Shown in pieces: positions 18,940 to 29,870 of a DNA stretch of 35,400 nt (positions within the stretch are counted from its first letter, which is position 1; every line of letters starts with the position of its first letter). Source of the stretch: Eubacteriaceae bacterium (lineage in GTDB: Bacteria > Bacillota > Clostridia > Eubacteriales > Garciellaceae); the NCBI GenBank assembly GCA_012838085.1, contig DUPX01000089.1:1-35400 (forward strand), given 5' to 3'. Position numbers and translations under genes: made by a program. A model generated the notes under the pieces. The model had not been told where the DNA came from and ran no database searches. It saw nothing but the letters and a program-made list of their open reading frames with translations.

Positions 18940-18980
18940 ATAATAATAAGAATGAAGTTATCCTTCATTCTTATTATTAT
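18940..18980 (-). terminator. Terminator hairpin overlapping the lipoprotein stop codon
   Basis: ATAATAATAAGAATGAA...TTCATTCTTATTATTAT, 17-bp perfect stem with the stop codon in the loop. Confidence 0.65.
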
Positions 18981-19572
18981 TCTGATTATTGTCTTCTCCA
19001 TTATCCTGCACCTTTGTATCTCCTGTAACCTTGGCCCCATCCTGTAGCTGGAATGTGGTCTTATCTTCTTCATTGGAGAAATATAGATTTCCTTCAATGG
19101 TAGCATCTGATAGGGTGAATCCCTCTGCCTCTACATAGACATCACCTTTTATAACTCCGCCCTTTATATTGGTGTTAGGGCTTCTAATAATCATCTTAGG
19201 AGCAGTAATGGTATATCTCTTAGTAATCTTTTTATCTTGGTCTTGTTCATACAGTGCTAGCTTTCGGAATAGATCATTGGATGGATCATCTTTATCTCTA
19301 AACTCCCCTTCCACCTCTAGGTCCTCATCAAAGGATAGGTCTTTTGTAGGTATAATTATCCAAGTCCCCTCTTCGCTAATAGCCTCCTTAAAGGCAGATT
19401 CATCATTAACTGTGGAAGCTGTAGTATTAGCATCTTGATCTGATTTTTCTTCTTCCTCTTGCTCTTTATTTTCCTCTGGTGGTGTGTCAGGTCCTGGGGT
19501 AGTGCATCCCAATATTAATAATGATATAAGCATAATAATAAGGGATTTAGATATTAATCTTCTATATCTCAT
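18958..19572 (-). CDS. Lipoprotein, probable secreted repeat/beta-helix-like protein
   Basis: Lipobox LISLLILGC; low-complexity acidic linker; later MIIRSPNTNIKGGVIKGDVYVEAEGFTLSDATIEGNLYF. Confidence 0.75.
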   Translation of the reverse strand: MRYRRLISKSLIIMLISLLILGCTTPGPDTPPEENKEQEEEEKSDQDANTTASTVNDESAFKEAISEEGTWIIIPTKDLSFDEDLEVEGEFRDKDDPSNDLFRKLALYEQDQDKKITKRYTITAPKMIIRSPNTNIKGGVIKGDVYVEAEGFTLSDATIEGNLYFSNEEDKTTFQLQDGAKVTGDTKVQDNGEDNNQNNNKNEG

Positions 19573-19640
19573 TGGATTCCTCCTTTCATCTTACAAATCT
19601 TAATGATATTATGCCCATATTTTAAAACTATATCATAAAT

Positions 19641-19681
19641 AAAAGGACTTTCTATTTTATTTCATTAAAGAAAGTCCTTTT
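19641..19681 (-). terminator. Terminator downstream of the amidase gene
   Basis: AAAAGGACTTTCT...AGAAAGTCCTTTT, 13-bp perfect stem. Confidence 0.75.
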
Positions 19682-19702
19682 GAGAGTGTGTTTATTGTTT
19701 TT

Positions 19703-21109
19703 TTATAGATTTAGTCCTAATGCCTTTTCAATTTGATAAGCAATACGATAAGCCTTAGTTTCAGCATATTCATCAGTAAGAATCTGTAATCCTATTGGAA
19801 GGTTATCACTAGAAAGTCCACTTGGAATAGTTATAGCAGGGAAACCAGTGTAACTTGCAATAATTGTAAATAGATTATATCTAGTGTGAATAGAGTGAAC
19901 AACTCCCCGTATTTCTACTTCCCTTTGTCCTATATCTGTAGGTAATAAAGGTAGTGTAGGAGTAATAATCGCATCAATACCTTCCATCAATTCTCTAAAA
20001 TGATCTTGGAACTTACTACGCAATTTATATGCATTGATATATTCATGGGCCTTAAATGCTTCTCCCAAACTTATTTGTTCCACTAATTCAGGGCTATACT
20101 GTTCAGGTCTTTCTAAGAGGTTCTTTCTATGAACCGCATATCCCTCACTTACTCTTACTATTCTACAAGAGTCTATAAAGGTTCCATCTTCATCTATGCT
20201 TGGAATGGTCTTAATCTTTACACCTAATTCCTTTAAAACCTCTATTGTATTCATTATAGAATCATAAATTTCTGGTTCAGTGATATCTTCAAATAAACTA
20301 TATGGAACACCTATTACCATTCCCTTTATGGATTCACCGATTTCAGCAGTAAAATCCATACTAGGAAGTTTTATTGACCATGGATCTCGTGAATCATATC
20401 CAGCAAGAGCTCCTAGCATGATTGCATTATCTTCCACATTTCTTGTCATAGGTCCAATATGGTCAATGGTATCACTTAATGTATAGGCACCATATTTACT
20501 TACTCGACCTCTAGTTGCTTTCATTCCCACTATGCCACAGGCGGAAGCAGGAATACGAACTGAACCACTTGTATCTGTACCAAGAGCAGCAGTAATTATT
20601 CTTGCTGCAACGGCTGCTGCAGAACCTCCACTTGAACCACCTGATACCTTATTTTTATTATAGGGGTTCTTAACAGGTCCAAAATAGGAAACATCACTTG
20701 TAGCTCCTGCAGCAAATTCTTGGGTATTTGTTTTTCCTAAAAGAATAGCTCCTCCCCCATCTAGTTTATCAATTACTGTTGCATTAATTGTAGGGTAATA
20801 GTCTTTATATATTTTACTACCCATGGTGGTTCTTATACCCTTAGTATAAATAACGTCCTTTGCACCATAAGGGATCCCATCCATTGGTCCTAAAGATTGT
20901 CCCTTTGCAAATCGCTGTTCAGATTCCTTTGCTAATTCTGTAGCTAGCTCTCCTGTTACAGTTATAAAAGCATTTAAGTCTTCTTTCTCTTTAATTTTTT
21001 CTAATTGGTGTTTTACCACCTCAACAGGAGAAAGAGATTTTTCCCGATACAATTGGGCTATTTCCTTCATGGTCAAATTATCAATATTGTTTCCCAAGCT
21101 TACTTCCAC
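19703..21109 (-). CDS. Amidase family protein (GatA-like amidase signature)
   Basis: GKTNTQEFAAG, NKVSGGSSGGSAAAVAARIITAALGTDTSGSVRIPASACGIVGMKATRG; no gatB/gatC nearby. Confidence 0.92.
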   Translation of the reverse strand: MEVSLGNNIDNLTMKEIAQLYREKSLSPVEVVKHQLEKIKEKEDLNAFITVTGELATELAKESEQRFAKGQSLGPMDGIPYGAKDVIYTKGIRTTMGSKIYKDYYPTINATVIDKLDGGGAILLGKTNTQEFAAGATSDVSYFGPVKNPYNKNKVSGGSSGGSAAAVAARIITAALGTDTSGSVRIPASACGIVGMKATRGRVSKYGAYTLSDTIDHIGPMTRNVEDNAIMLGALAGYDSRDPWSIKLPSMDFTAEIGESIKGMVIGVPYSLFEDITEPEIYDSIMNTIEVLKELGVKIKTIPSIDEDGTFIDSCRIVRVSEGYAVHRKNLLERPEQYSPELVEQISLGEAFKAHEYINAYKLRSKFQDHFRELMEGIDAIITPTLPLLPTDIGQREVEIRGVVHSIHTRYNLFTIIASYTGFPAITIPSGLSSDNLPIGLQILTDEYAETKAYRIAYQIEKALGLNL

Positions 21110-21348
21110 TCCTTTATTTTATTTATTTGAAAAACTAATAAGTATATTTTATATAGCCATAAGCTATTGGCTCCAGATCTGATAAATTTAGTCTCTAGTA
21201 CCGTTTTCATACGACTAGAGTATACTATAAAGTGAGGATAATTGCAAATTGTTTAACATAATTTGATTGTATTAAACTTTGTTATATTTTTTATAAAAAA
21301 TATATACTATAAGACTTTACTTATTCTGCCCATATTGATAATAAAAAA

Positions 21349-21389
21349 TCCCACAGAATATCCTAGTTTTTTCTAGGATATCTGCGGGA
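21349..21389 (-). terminator. Terminator downstream of groEL
   Basis: TCCCACAGAATATCCTAG-ttttt-CTAGGATATCTGCGGGA. Confidence 0.75.
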
Positions 21390-21421
21390 AATATTAGCTT
21401 TTGTTGTCTATAGGGCAACTA

Positions 21422-23056
<1,635 letters not shown>

Positions 23057-23111
23057 CTATTACCTCCTAAATTTCTATTTGGGAGCTTCTATGTATTTGC
23101 TCCTATTTTTA

Positions 23112-23417
<306 letters not shown>

Positions 23418-23443
23418 TTATAAATTTTTATATGTCTATATTA

Positions 23444-23470
23444 TTAGCACTCTATTTAATTGAGTGCTAA
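23444..23470. promoter_or_regulatory. CIRCE element (HrcA operator)
   Basis: TTAGCACTC-N9-GAGTGCTAA, exact match to consensus, upstream of groES. Confidence 0.97.
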
Positions 23471-23661
23471 TAATATAATATAGAAAGCTTACTTTATTGG
23501 CAAATATTGTAGTAGTATCATAATTGTCGTATTTGCTCAAAATTGGTGAATTATGCTATATTATCTAGTGTTTCCTCTAAATATCTTTGTTTTTTGCAAT
23601 TTTTCTACCAATTCCAAAATTTGCACTTTTTCTTATATTATTATTGCCTTCAGATATCAAA

Positions 23662-24570
23662 TTATTCAGTGTTTCCTTCTATCTTATTGGTGTTTTTATA
23701 TTGGACAAGGATAAGGGAAAGCACCACCAATCCAATACCTAGCCATTGTAATCCTTCCATTTTTTCCTTAAATAAAACAAAGGCCAAAAATACCCCTGTC
23801 ACTGGCTCTATATTAGATAGTATCCCTGCCTTGCTAGCCTCCACATAGTTTAAGGCTTTTGCATATAGACCATTGGGAATTATAGTACAAAGAACTCCTA
23901 AGCCTAATATCAATAAAGAAGGTTTTATGCTAGTAATACTTTTTACCAATATCCAAGGAGGTCTTAGTATCCAAAGAAATAATGCAGAAAATATAAATCC
24001 ATAGACTAGAAGGGTTCTATGGGAATAGTTCTCCAGAATTTTCTTTCCCAGGACACATTGGAAGGCAAAACCTAGGGCTGACAATAACCCCCATAGTATG
24101 CCCTTGACATTTAGCTGAAGAATCCCTGGCTTATAACCTCTTACTACCAAAAAACATCCTAAGGCAGTTAGAATTAATGCAAAGATTTTCTTTAGGGTTA
24201 AAGGCTCCTGAAAGAAAAAATAAGAAAGAAAGGTGATAAGTATTGGTGCAGTATATAAGAGTATTACAGCTGTTGCAGGGCTGGTTAATTCCACAGCATA
24301 AGAAAAACCTACGAATAATCCATTATAGGCCAACATTCCATATATGAAAAATAATACTATACCCCTTAGATCTGTTTTAAAATCAGAGGGATTTTTTATA
24401 GCTGTTACTATAATATAAAAAATAACTGCCATAGTTGGTCTAAAGGTGGCTATTGTTATAGAGTCATAGCTATAATATCCAAGAAGCTTAGTAAATGTTC
24501 CTAATAATCCCCAGCCTATGGCAGCTATTATTATTAAGTAGATTCCTGTTCTTTCTTTATTGCTCTCCAA
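23662..24570 (-). CDS. EamA/DMT family transporter
   Basis: 302 aa, two repeated 5-TM halves; GWGLLGTFTKLL and EASKAGILSNIEPVTGVFLAFVLFKEKM. Confidence 0.9.
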   Translation of the reverse strand: MESNKERTGIYLIIIAAIGWGLLGTFTKLLGYYSYDSITIATFRPTMAVIFYIIVTAIKNPSDFKTDLRGIVLFFIYGMLAYNGLFVGFSYAVELTSPATAVILLYTAPILITFLSYFFFQEPLTLKKIFALILTALGCFLVVRGYKPGILQLNVKGILWGLLSALGFAFQCVLGKKILENYSHRTLLVYGFIFSALFLWILRPPWILVKSITSIKPSLLILGLGVLCTIIPNGLYAKALNYVEASKAGILSNIEPVTGVFLAFVLFKEKMEGLQWLGIGLVVLSLILVQYKNTNKIEGNTE

Positions 24571-24586
24571 ATTATTACCCCCTGCC

Positions 24587-25276
24587 TTATAAAAAGGTGT
24601 AAATCATATATATAAAGATCGGTATAAATACTGCCGGCAAGAGATTTGCCAGACGAATTTTGGTAAGTCCCAACATATTTAGTGAGATGCCGGCAATTAA
24701 AATACCACCTATTGCTGTCATTTCTCTAATTACTGGATCCTGCAATAAGGTTTTTAATAAAGCTGCTAATAGGGTAATAGAACCCTGATATATAAATACA
24801 CTAATGCCAGATAGGGCCACCCCAATTCCTAAAGTGGAACCAAAGATAATAGAGACTACAAAATCTATTAGAGATTTGGCATATAAGGTAGTATGGTCAT
24901 TTTGTAACCCACTTTGCAAAGCCCCTGTTATTGCCATTGCCCCTATACAATACATTAGTGAAGTGGTTACAAAGGCCTGGGAGATGTTTCCCCCCTTATT
25001 TTTAAACTTGCCTTCAATAAAGGTCCCAAGATTTTCTAGTTTTTTATCAATATCTATAATTTCTCCTATAATCCCGCCTAGCACCAAGCTGGCCAACACT
25101 ATTATAAGATTTCCTGTCTTTATCCCTTCAGAAATCCCATAGACCATAATTCCTAGGGCTAGTCCCTTTAAAATTGTATCATTTATTCTCTCAGGAATAC
25201 CTTTTTTTATAATCACTCCTATTATTGCTCCAATTATAATTGTTGATGAGTTTACTATAGTTCCTAATAATTGCAC
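24587..25276 (-). CDS. DUF554 family membrane protein
   Basis: LLGTIVNSSTIIIGAIIGVIIKKGIPERINDTILKGLALGIMVYGISEGI. Confidence 0.88.
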   Translation of the reverse strand: MQLLGTIVNSSTIIIGAIIGVIIKKGIPERINDTILKGLALGIMVYGISEGIKTGNLIIVLASLVLGGIIGEIIDIDKKLENLGTFIEGKFKNKGGNISQAFVTTSLMYCIGAMAITGALQSGLQNDHTTLYAKSLIDFVVSIIFGSTLGIGVALSGISVFIYQGSITLLAALLKTLLQDPVIREMTAIGGILIAGISLNMLGLTKIRLANLLPAVFIPIFIYMIYTFL

Positions 25277-25302
25277 TGTTGGTAATCTCCCTTCTAGCTC
25301 TG

Positions 25303-26175
25303 CTATTTAAAAATTTCTCCATGGCTTCTACCATAGTAAAATAAATATTGTTGGGCAAAACCTGCTAAGTTCCCCCACTTTTTATTAGCAAATTTTCTAA
25401 TCTCTTTTATAGATGTAGGTTTTTTAAAATAAAAATATTCCATTAGTCTTTTGATCCAAACATCAGTGGGAAAGACCTCATATTTTCCCATAGAAAACAG
25501 CATTACACAATCGGCTATTTTAGGTCCTACCCCATAAAGGCTAATAAGGCCTTCTCTTGTCTGATGGGAAGATAAGCTACTAATATAGTCTAAATTAATA
25601 TCTCCATTACTTACCCTTTCTACTGCAGCGTGGATAAACTTTGCCCTATAACCACATTTGCTTTTGGATATTTCTTCTATGGATAATCCAGACAATTGTT
25701 TTGGGGTGGGAAATGTGTAATATTCTTTTCCCTTATAGATTAGCATACTACCATAGCTCCTGCTTAAATATTCAATTATTTTTTTGATATGGGGTATGTT
25801 TTTATTAGAGGATATTATAAATGAAATCAGGGTTTCCCAAGGATCCTGATTTAATATTCTAATCCCCCTTCCATAGTCTATAGCCCTTTTTAGTATTGGA
25901 TCTATTTTTAGTTTCTCCTGGATTATACTATAGTCCCTAGCCAAATCAAAATAGTCCTGCCATCTATGGTAAAATTCCTCTTGACTTATATTATAAATAT
26001 ATAAATCCACTCCCCTTAGCTCCACCTCAATGACCTTATCCCTAACCACTCCTATGTAGGTATTATCATCGGTCTTATTCCATCTAAAACATTGGCCACA
26101 TTCAAAGGTGTGGATTGGATGAAAGTTTTGTATATTTTTAATTACTATACCTTTATTAATTTCTTCTATATTCAT
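25303..26175 (-). CDS. OGG1-type 8-oxoguanine DNA glycosylase (HhH-GPD)
   Basis: FECGQCFRWNK, DPWETLISFIISSNKNIPHIKKII, LYGVGPKIADCVMLFSMGKYEVFPTDVWIKR (HhH + GPD Asp). Confidence 0.92.
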   Translation of the reverse strand: MNIEEINKGIVIKNIQNFHPIHTFECGQCFRWNKTDDNTYIGVVRDKVIEVELRGVDLYIYNISQEEFYHRWQDYFDLARDYSIIQEKLKIDPILKRAIDYGRGIRILNQDPWETLISFIISSNKNIPHIKKIIEYLSRSYGSMLIYKGKEYYTFPTPKQLSGLSIEEISKSKCGYRAKFIHAAVERVSNGDINLDYISSLSSHQTREGLISLYGVGPKIADCVMLFSMGKYEVFPTDVWIKRLMEYFYFKKPTSIKEIRKFANKKWGNLAGFAQQYLFYYGRSHGEIFK

Positions 26176-26421
26176 ATTATTAACCTTAATCCTTTCTCTG
26201 TTCCACTTAATCCAACTACAATATGTTAAAAGTTTGTCCGAATATCCTTTTATTTTAGCATAAATTTAATGGGGAGGGTAATAAATTTCAGGAATAAAAA
26301 ATAGCCTATTATTCCTATAGATTTAATTGGATATTTTTTCTTATTTTCTATTGATTTGTTAAAGTATTTTGTGTATAATTTTTGTATGTTTTAAGAATAT
26401 AAATATTTAGGGGGATTATAT

Positions 26422-26937
26422 ATGAAAAGACTATTAGTATTGCTTGTAGTATTAGCTACAATGCTTACCCTAGTTATAGGTTGCTCTTCTTCAGCAAATG
26501 AACAACCAGAAGAAAAAACACCACCGGTATCTGTGGAGGATCTAGGGGTATCAGTGGAAGATTTAGAGGATGGAATCTATGAAGCCCAAGAGGAAGATTT
26601 TGATGATAATAGTGGCTGGAAAAACATTGTTACCATAGAGGTTAAGGATGGTAAAATCGTTGACGCTAAATGGAATGGGATACACAAAGATGGGGGAGAT
26701 GATAAGGTAACAAAATCTATTAATGGGGAGTATGGTATGGTGGAGCATGGAAATGCCAATGCAGAATGGCATGAGCAAGCTGCTTTAGTAGAGGCCTATC
26801 TATTAGAAGTACAAGACCCAACAGATATTAAATATTCCAATGAAGAAGGTAATACTGATGCAATTACTGGCGCAACTATCCATGTAAAAGAATTCTTTGA
26901 CCTTGCTATACAGGCACTAAAATCTCAACCCAAATAA
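26422..26937 (+). CDS. FMN-binding domain lipoprotein
   Basis: Lipobox TLVIGCSS; DGIYEAQEEDFDDNSGWKNIVTIEVKDGKIVDAKWNGIHKDGG; NTDAITGATI matches the FMN-attachment motif. Confidence 0.88.
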   Translation: MKRLLVLLVVLATMLTLVIGCSSSANEQPEEKTPPVSVEDLGVSVEDLEDGIYEAQEEDFDDNSGWKNIVTIEVKDGKIVDAKWNGIHKDGGDDKVTKSINGEYGMVEHGNANAEWHEQAALVEAYLLEVQDPTDIKYSNEEGNTDAITGATIHVKEFFDLAIQALKSQPK

Positions 26938-26945
26938 GGTGTTAT

Positions 26946-26997
26946 ATTTTTCTAAAAAAATAGTAATCCTATAGGATTACTATTTTTTTAGAAAAAT
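26946..26997. terminator. Bidirectional terminator, 52-bp perfect palindrome
   Basis: ATTTTTCTAAAAAAATAGTAATCCTA|TAGGATTACTATTTTTTTAGAAAAAT between the convergent FMN lipoprotein and rex genes. Confidence 0.85.
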
Positions 26998-27054
26998 TAT
27001 ACCCATCTATGGGAAGGTGGTGTGTTAGATGGGTTCTAATTTACTTAATAAATT

Positions 27055-27702
27055 TTAATCTTCTGGGTTATTGTATTCATTTAATAGATATGAAAGGGTA
27101 AATAGACTTTCGCTTAGATGAACATTTTCAATAACAATATTGTCTGGAACCTTTATATCAAAGGGAGCAAAATTCCAAATTCCCTTAATTCCTGCTGCAA
27201 TTAGCCTGTCTGCAGTTTCTTGGGCTTTTGAAAAGGGAACGCATATAATTCCTACTTCAATATCATTTTCCTTTATAAAGTCCTCTAAATTATCCACATC
27301 TAAGATCTCTACATCTCTTATCTTCAATCCTATTAATTTAGGATTTATGTCAAACATAGCCTTTAGTTTAAAGCCTTTTCTTTGAAAATCAGAATAATTG
27401 GCTATTGCTTGACCAAGATTGCCAGCCCCTATAATAACTGATTTATATTCCCGTACCAATCCTAAGATCTTTCCAATCTCTTTATATAATTCTTCCACAT
27501 TATAACCATAACCCTGCTGACCAAATCCCCCAAAACAATTAAGGTCTTGGCGTATCTGGGAGGCAGTAAAACCTATAATCCTACTTAATTCCTTTGATGA
27601 AATTCTATATATTTCTTTATTAAGTAGATTTTCTAAATATCGATAATACTTTGGCAATCTTCTAATAACAGCCATAGAAACCTTTTGTGATGTTCTTTGC
27701 AT
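27055..27702 (-). CDS. rex: Redox-sensing transcriptional repressor Rex
   Basis: MQRTSQKVSMAVIRRLPKYYRYLENLL, SSKELSRIIGFTASQIRQDLNCFGGFGQQGYGYNV, VIIGAGNLGQAIANY; start revised to 27702 behind GGAGGG. Confidence 0.95.
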   Translation of the reverse strand: MQRTSQKVSMAVIRRLPKYYRYLENLLNKEIYRISSKELSRIIGFTASQIRQDLNCFGGFGQQGYGYNVEELYKEIGKILGLVREYKSVIIGAGNLGQAIANYSDFQRKGFKLKAMFDINPKLIGLKIRDVEILDVDNLEDFIKENDIEVGIICVPFSKAQETADRLIAAGIKGIWNFAPFDIKVPDNIVIENVHLSESLFTLSYLLNEYNNPED

Positions 27703-27757
27703 TAAACTTCCCTCCGTTATTACCATTTCTCTAATGATACAAGTTTTTAATAAAGGA

Positions 27758-27786
27758 ATTATATCATTTGGGTAGTATAGTGTCAA
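27758..27786 (-). promoter_or_regulatory. Sigma-A promoter of rex
   Basis: Minus strand TTGACA (27781-27786) - 17 nt - TATAAT (27758-27763). Confidence 0.8.
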
Positions 27787-27803
27787 ACTTTTTTCCATGA
27801 ACT

Positions 27804-27821
27804 CTGTTAATTAATAAACAA
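27804..27821. promoter_or_regulatory. Candidate Rex-binding site between rex and the ABC-F gene
   Basis: TTGTTTATTAATTAACAG on the minus strand, two mismatches from TTGTTAA-N4-TTAACAA. Confidence 0.55.
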
Positions 27822-27934
27822 TTTTCTCTCTTTTTAAGTTATACCCAATTACAATATTCTTTAAACATTGTTTAAATGTTTTTCCCTTTCTGCTACAATA
27901 ATAATAGCTATAAAACAGCTGGAGGTATGATTTT

Positions 27935-29860
27935 GTGATATTATCATGTAAAAATATAAGTAAGTCCTTTGGTATTAACACCATATTGGCGGATGTTAGT
28001 TTTCATATAAGTTACGGTCAAAGGGTGGCCCTGGTGGGTAGAAATGGTACAGGAAAGTCCACCTTATTTAAGATAATTGCTGGAGAAATTTCAAAGGATA
28101 GTGGAAATATTATTACTCCTAAGAATACTACAATAGGATATCTCTCCCAGAAGCTAGACCTTAATGAAGAAAATAGCCTTTGGGTAGAAATGGTTAATAT
28201 CTTTAATGAACTTATTGAACTGGAACAGCAGATTCGATTCTTAGAAAAGGAGATAAGTAAAAAAAGTAATAGTCAAGACTTGCCCCTACTTATGGAAGAG
28301 TATGGCCACCTCCAAGAAAAATTTGAAGAATTAAATGGATATAGCTATCCCAGTCAAATTCGTGGGGTGTTGACTGGATTAGGTTTTAGTGAAGCTGACT
28401 ATAGTAAATCTATAGCTAACTTTAGTGGTGGTCAAAAAACCCGTATTGCTTTGGCAAAACTTCTTTTAATACAACCCCAGATCTTATTATTAGATGAACC
28501 TACAAACTTTTTAGATTTAGATGGAACAGAGTGGTTGGAAACATATTTATCCAGTTATCCCCATACACTTTTTATTATTTCCCATGATCGCTATTTTTTA
28601 GATGCCCTAGTGGACCAGGTATTGGAATTGGAAAATCATAAAATAACTATTTACCAAGGGAATTATTCCCAATATGTGAGATATAAGAAGGAAGACCAAA
28701 AGATAGCCTTCCACCAATATAGAGAACAGCAAAAGGAAATAAAAAGGCAGGAGGAAATTATTGCCAAATATCGTTCTTTTAATCGGGAAAAGAGCATAAA
28801 AAAGGCGGAGAGTAGACAAAAGGCCTTAGATAAGATTGTGTTATTAGAAAGACCGGAACAACAAAAAAATCTCAATCTATCCATCCAACCTGAGATAAAT
28901 AGCGGACGAGATGTGTTAAAGGTGGAAGATTTATCTAAGTCCTTTGGAGACCATGAGATCTTTAATAATATTAGCTTTCAGATCTATAAGGGAGAACATA
29001 TAGGAATTATTGGCCCTAACGGGGTGGGAAAATCCACACTATTCAATATTATATTAAATAGATTGTCCTCAGATTCTGGTAATGTCACCATAGGCAGAAA
29101 TGTATATCCTGCATATTTTGACCAATTGCAGGCCTTATTAGATAGTGACAACACAATATTAGAGGAGCTTTGGAAAGAAAAGCCTTCTGCCACAGAAACA
29201 GAAATTCGCAATCTTCTAGGTGCCTTTTTATTCTCTGGAGATGATGTCTATAAGGAAATTTCCACCCTATCAGGAGGAGAACGTAGTAGGGTATCCTTGG
29301 CTAAACTGATGCTCTCTAAAGCAAATCTTCTTCTAATGGATGAGCCTACCAATCATCTAGATATAGATACAAAGGAAGTGCTAGAAGATGCCCTGATACA
29401 ATATAAGGGTACCCTTCTAGTCATATCCCATGATAGATACTTTTTAAATAAGGTGGTCCATAAAATCTTTAAGATGAATAGAAAAGGTATGGAGGTATTC
29501 TTAGGTAATTATGATTATTATCTTGAAAAAAAGAAACAGGAACAACTATTAAGAGAAGGGCAACAAATAGCACCTATTATTAATAAAACCCAACTTAAAC
29601 AGGAAAGAAGAAAAGAAAGGGAATATCGTCAGGCCTTTAAAAATCAACAGCAAAGAATTGTATCCCTAGAACATAAAATAGAGGAATTAGAAAAGAAAAT
29701 TTATAAACTGGAACATATAATGTGTCAACCTAATTTTTATGATGATGGGGATAGGGTCCAGGATATTACCAAAGATTATAATAATAGTAAGGAAGAACTA
29801 AAAGAAACAATGTTGTTATGGGAAGAAAATATGATCTTATTAGAGGAAATGGGGGATTAA
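27935..29860 (+). CDS. ABC-F family ATP-binding cassette protein
   Basis: Two ABC domains (GRNGTGKSTLFKII / GPNGVGKSTLFNII), FSGGQKTRIALAKLLL, LSGGERSRVSLAKLML, inter-domain linker; no TM segments; GTG start behind GGAGG. Confidence 0.95.
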   Translation: MILSCKNISKSFGINTILADVSFHISYGQRVALVGRNGTGKSTLFKIIAGEISKDSGNIITPKNTTIGYLSQKLDLNEENSLWVEMVNIFNELIELEQQIRFLEKEISKKSNSQDLPLLMEEYGHLQEKFEELNGYSYPSQIRGVLTGLGFSEADYSKSIANFSGGQKTRIALAKLLLIQPQILLLDEPTNFLDLDGTEWLETYLSSYPHTLFIISHDRYFLDALVDQVLELENHKITIYQGNYSQYVRYKKEDQKIAFHQYREQQKEIKRQEEIIAKYRSFNREKSIKKAESRQKALDKIVLLERPEQQKNLNLSIQPEINSGRDVLKVEDLSKSFGDHEIFNNISFQIYKGEHIGIIGPNGVGKSTLFNIILNRLSSDSGNVTIGRNVYPAYFDQLQALLDSDNTILEELWKEKPSATETEIRNLLGAFLFSGDDVYKEISTLSGGERSRVSLAKLMLSKANLLLMDEPTNHLDIDTKEVLEDALIQYKGTLLVISHDRYFLNKVVHKIFKMNRKGMEVFLGNYDYYLEKKKQEQLLREGQQIAPIINKTQLKQERRKEREYRQAFKNQQQRIVSLEHKIEELEKKIYKLEHIMCQPNFYDDGDRVQDITKDYNNSKEELKETMLLWEENMILLEEMGD

Positions 29861-29870
29861 TACCCCATTT
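29847..29870. terminator. Hairpin spanning the overlapping convergent stop codons
   Basis: AAATGGGG-GATTAATA-CCCCATTT. Confidence 0.5.

Noticed and set aside
18855-19106. 83-aa ORF overlapping the lipoprotein gene
   Set aside because: Same-strand alternative frame within the lipoprotein CDS; low-complexity Ile/Lys-rich translation without RBS.
21193-21220. Hairpin CTCTAGT...ACTAGAG upstream of the amidase as a riboswitch
   Set aside because: Only one short stem; no match to any riboswitch consensus I could recall.
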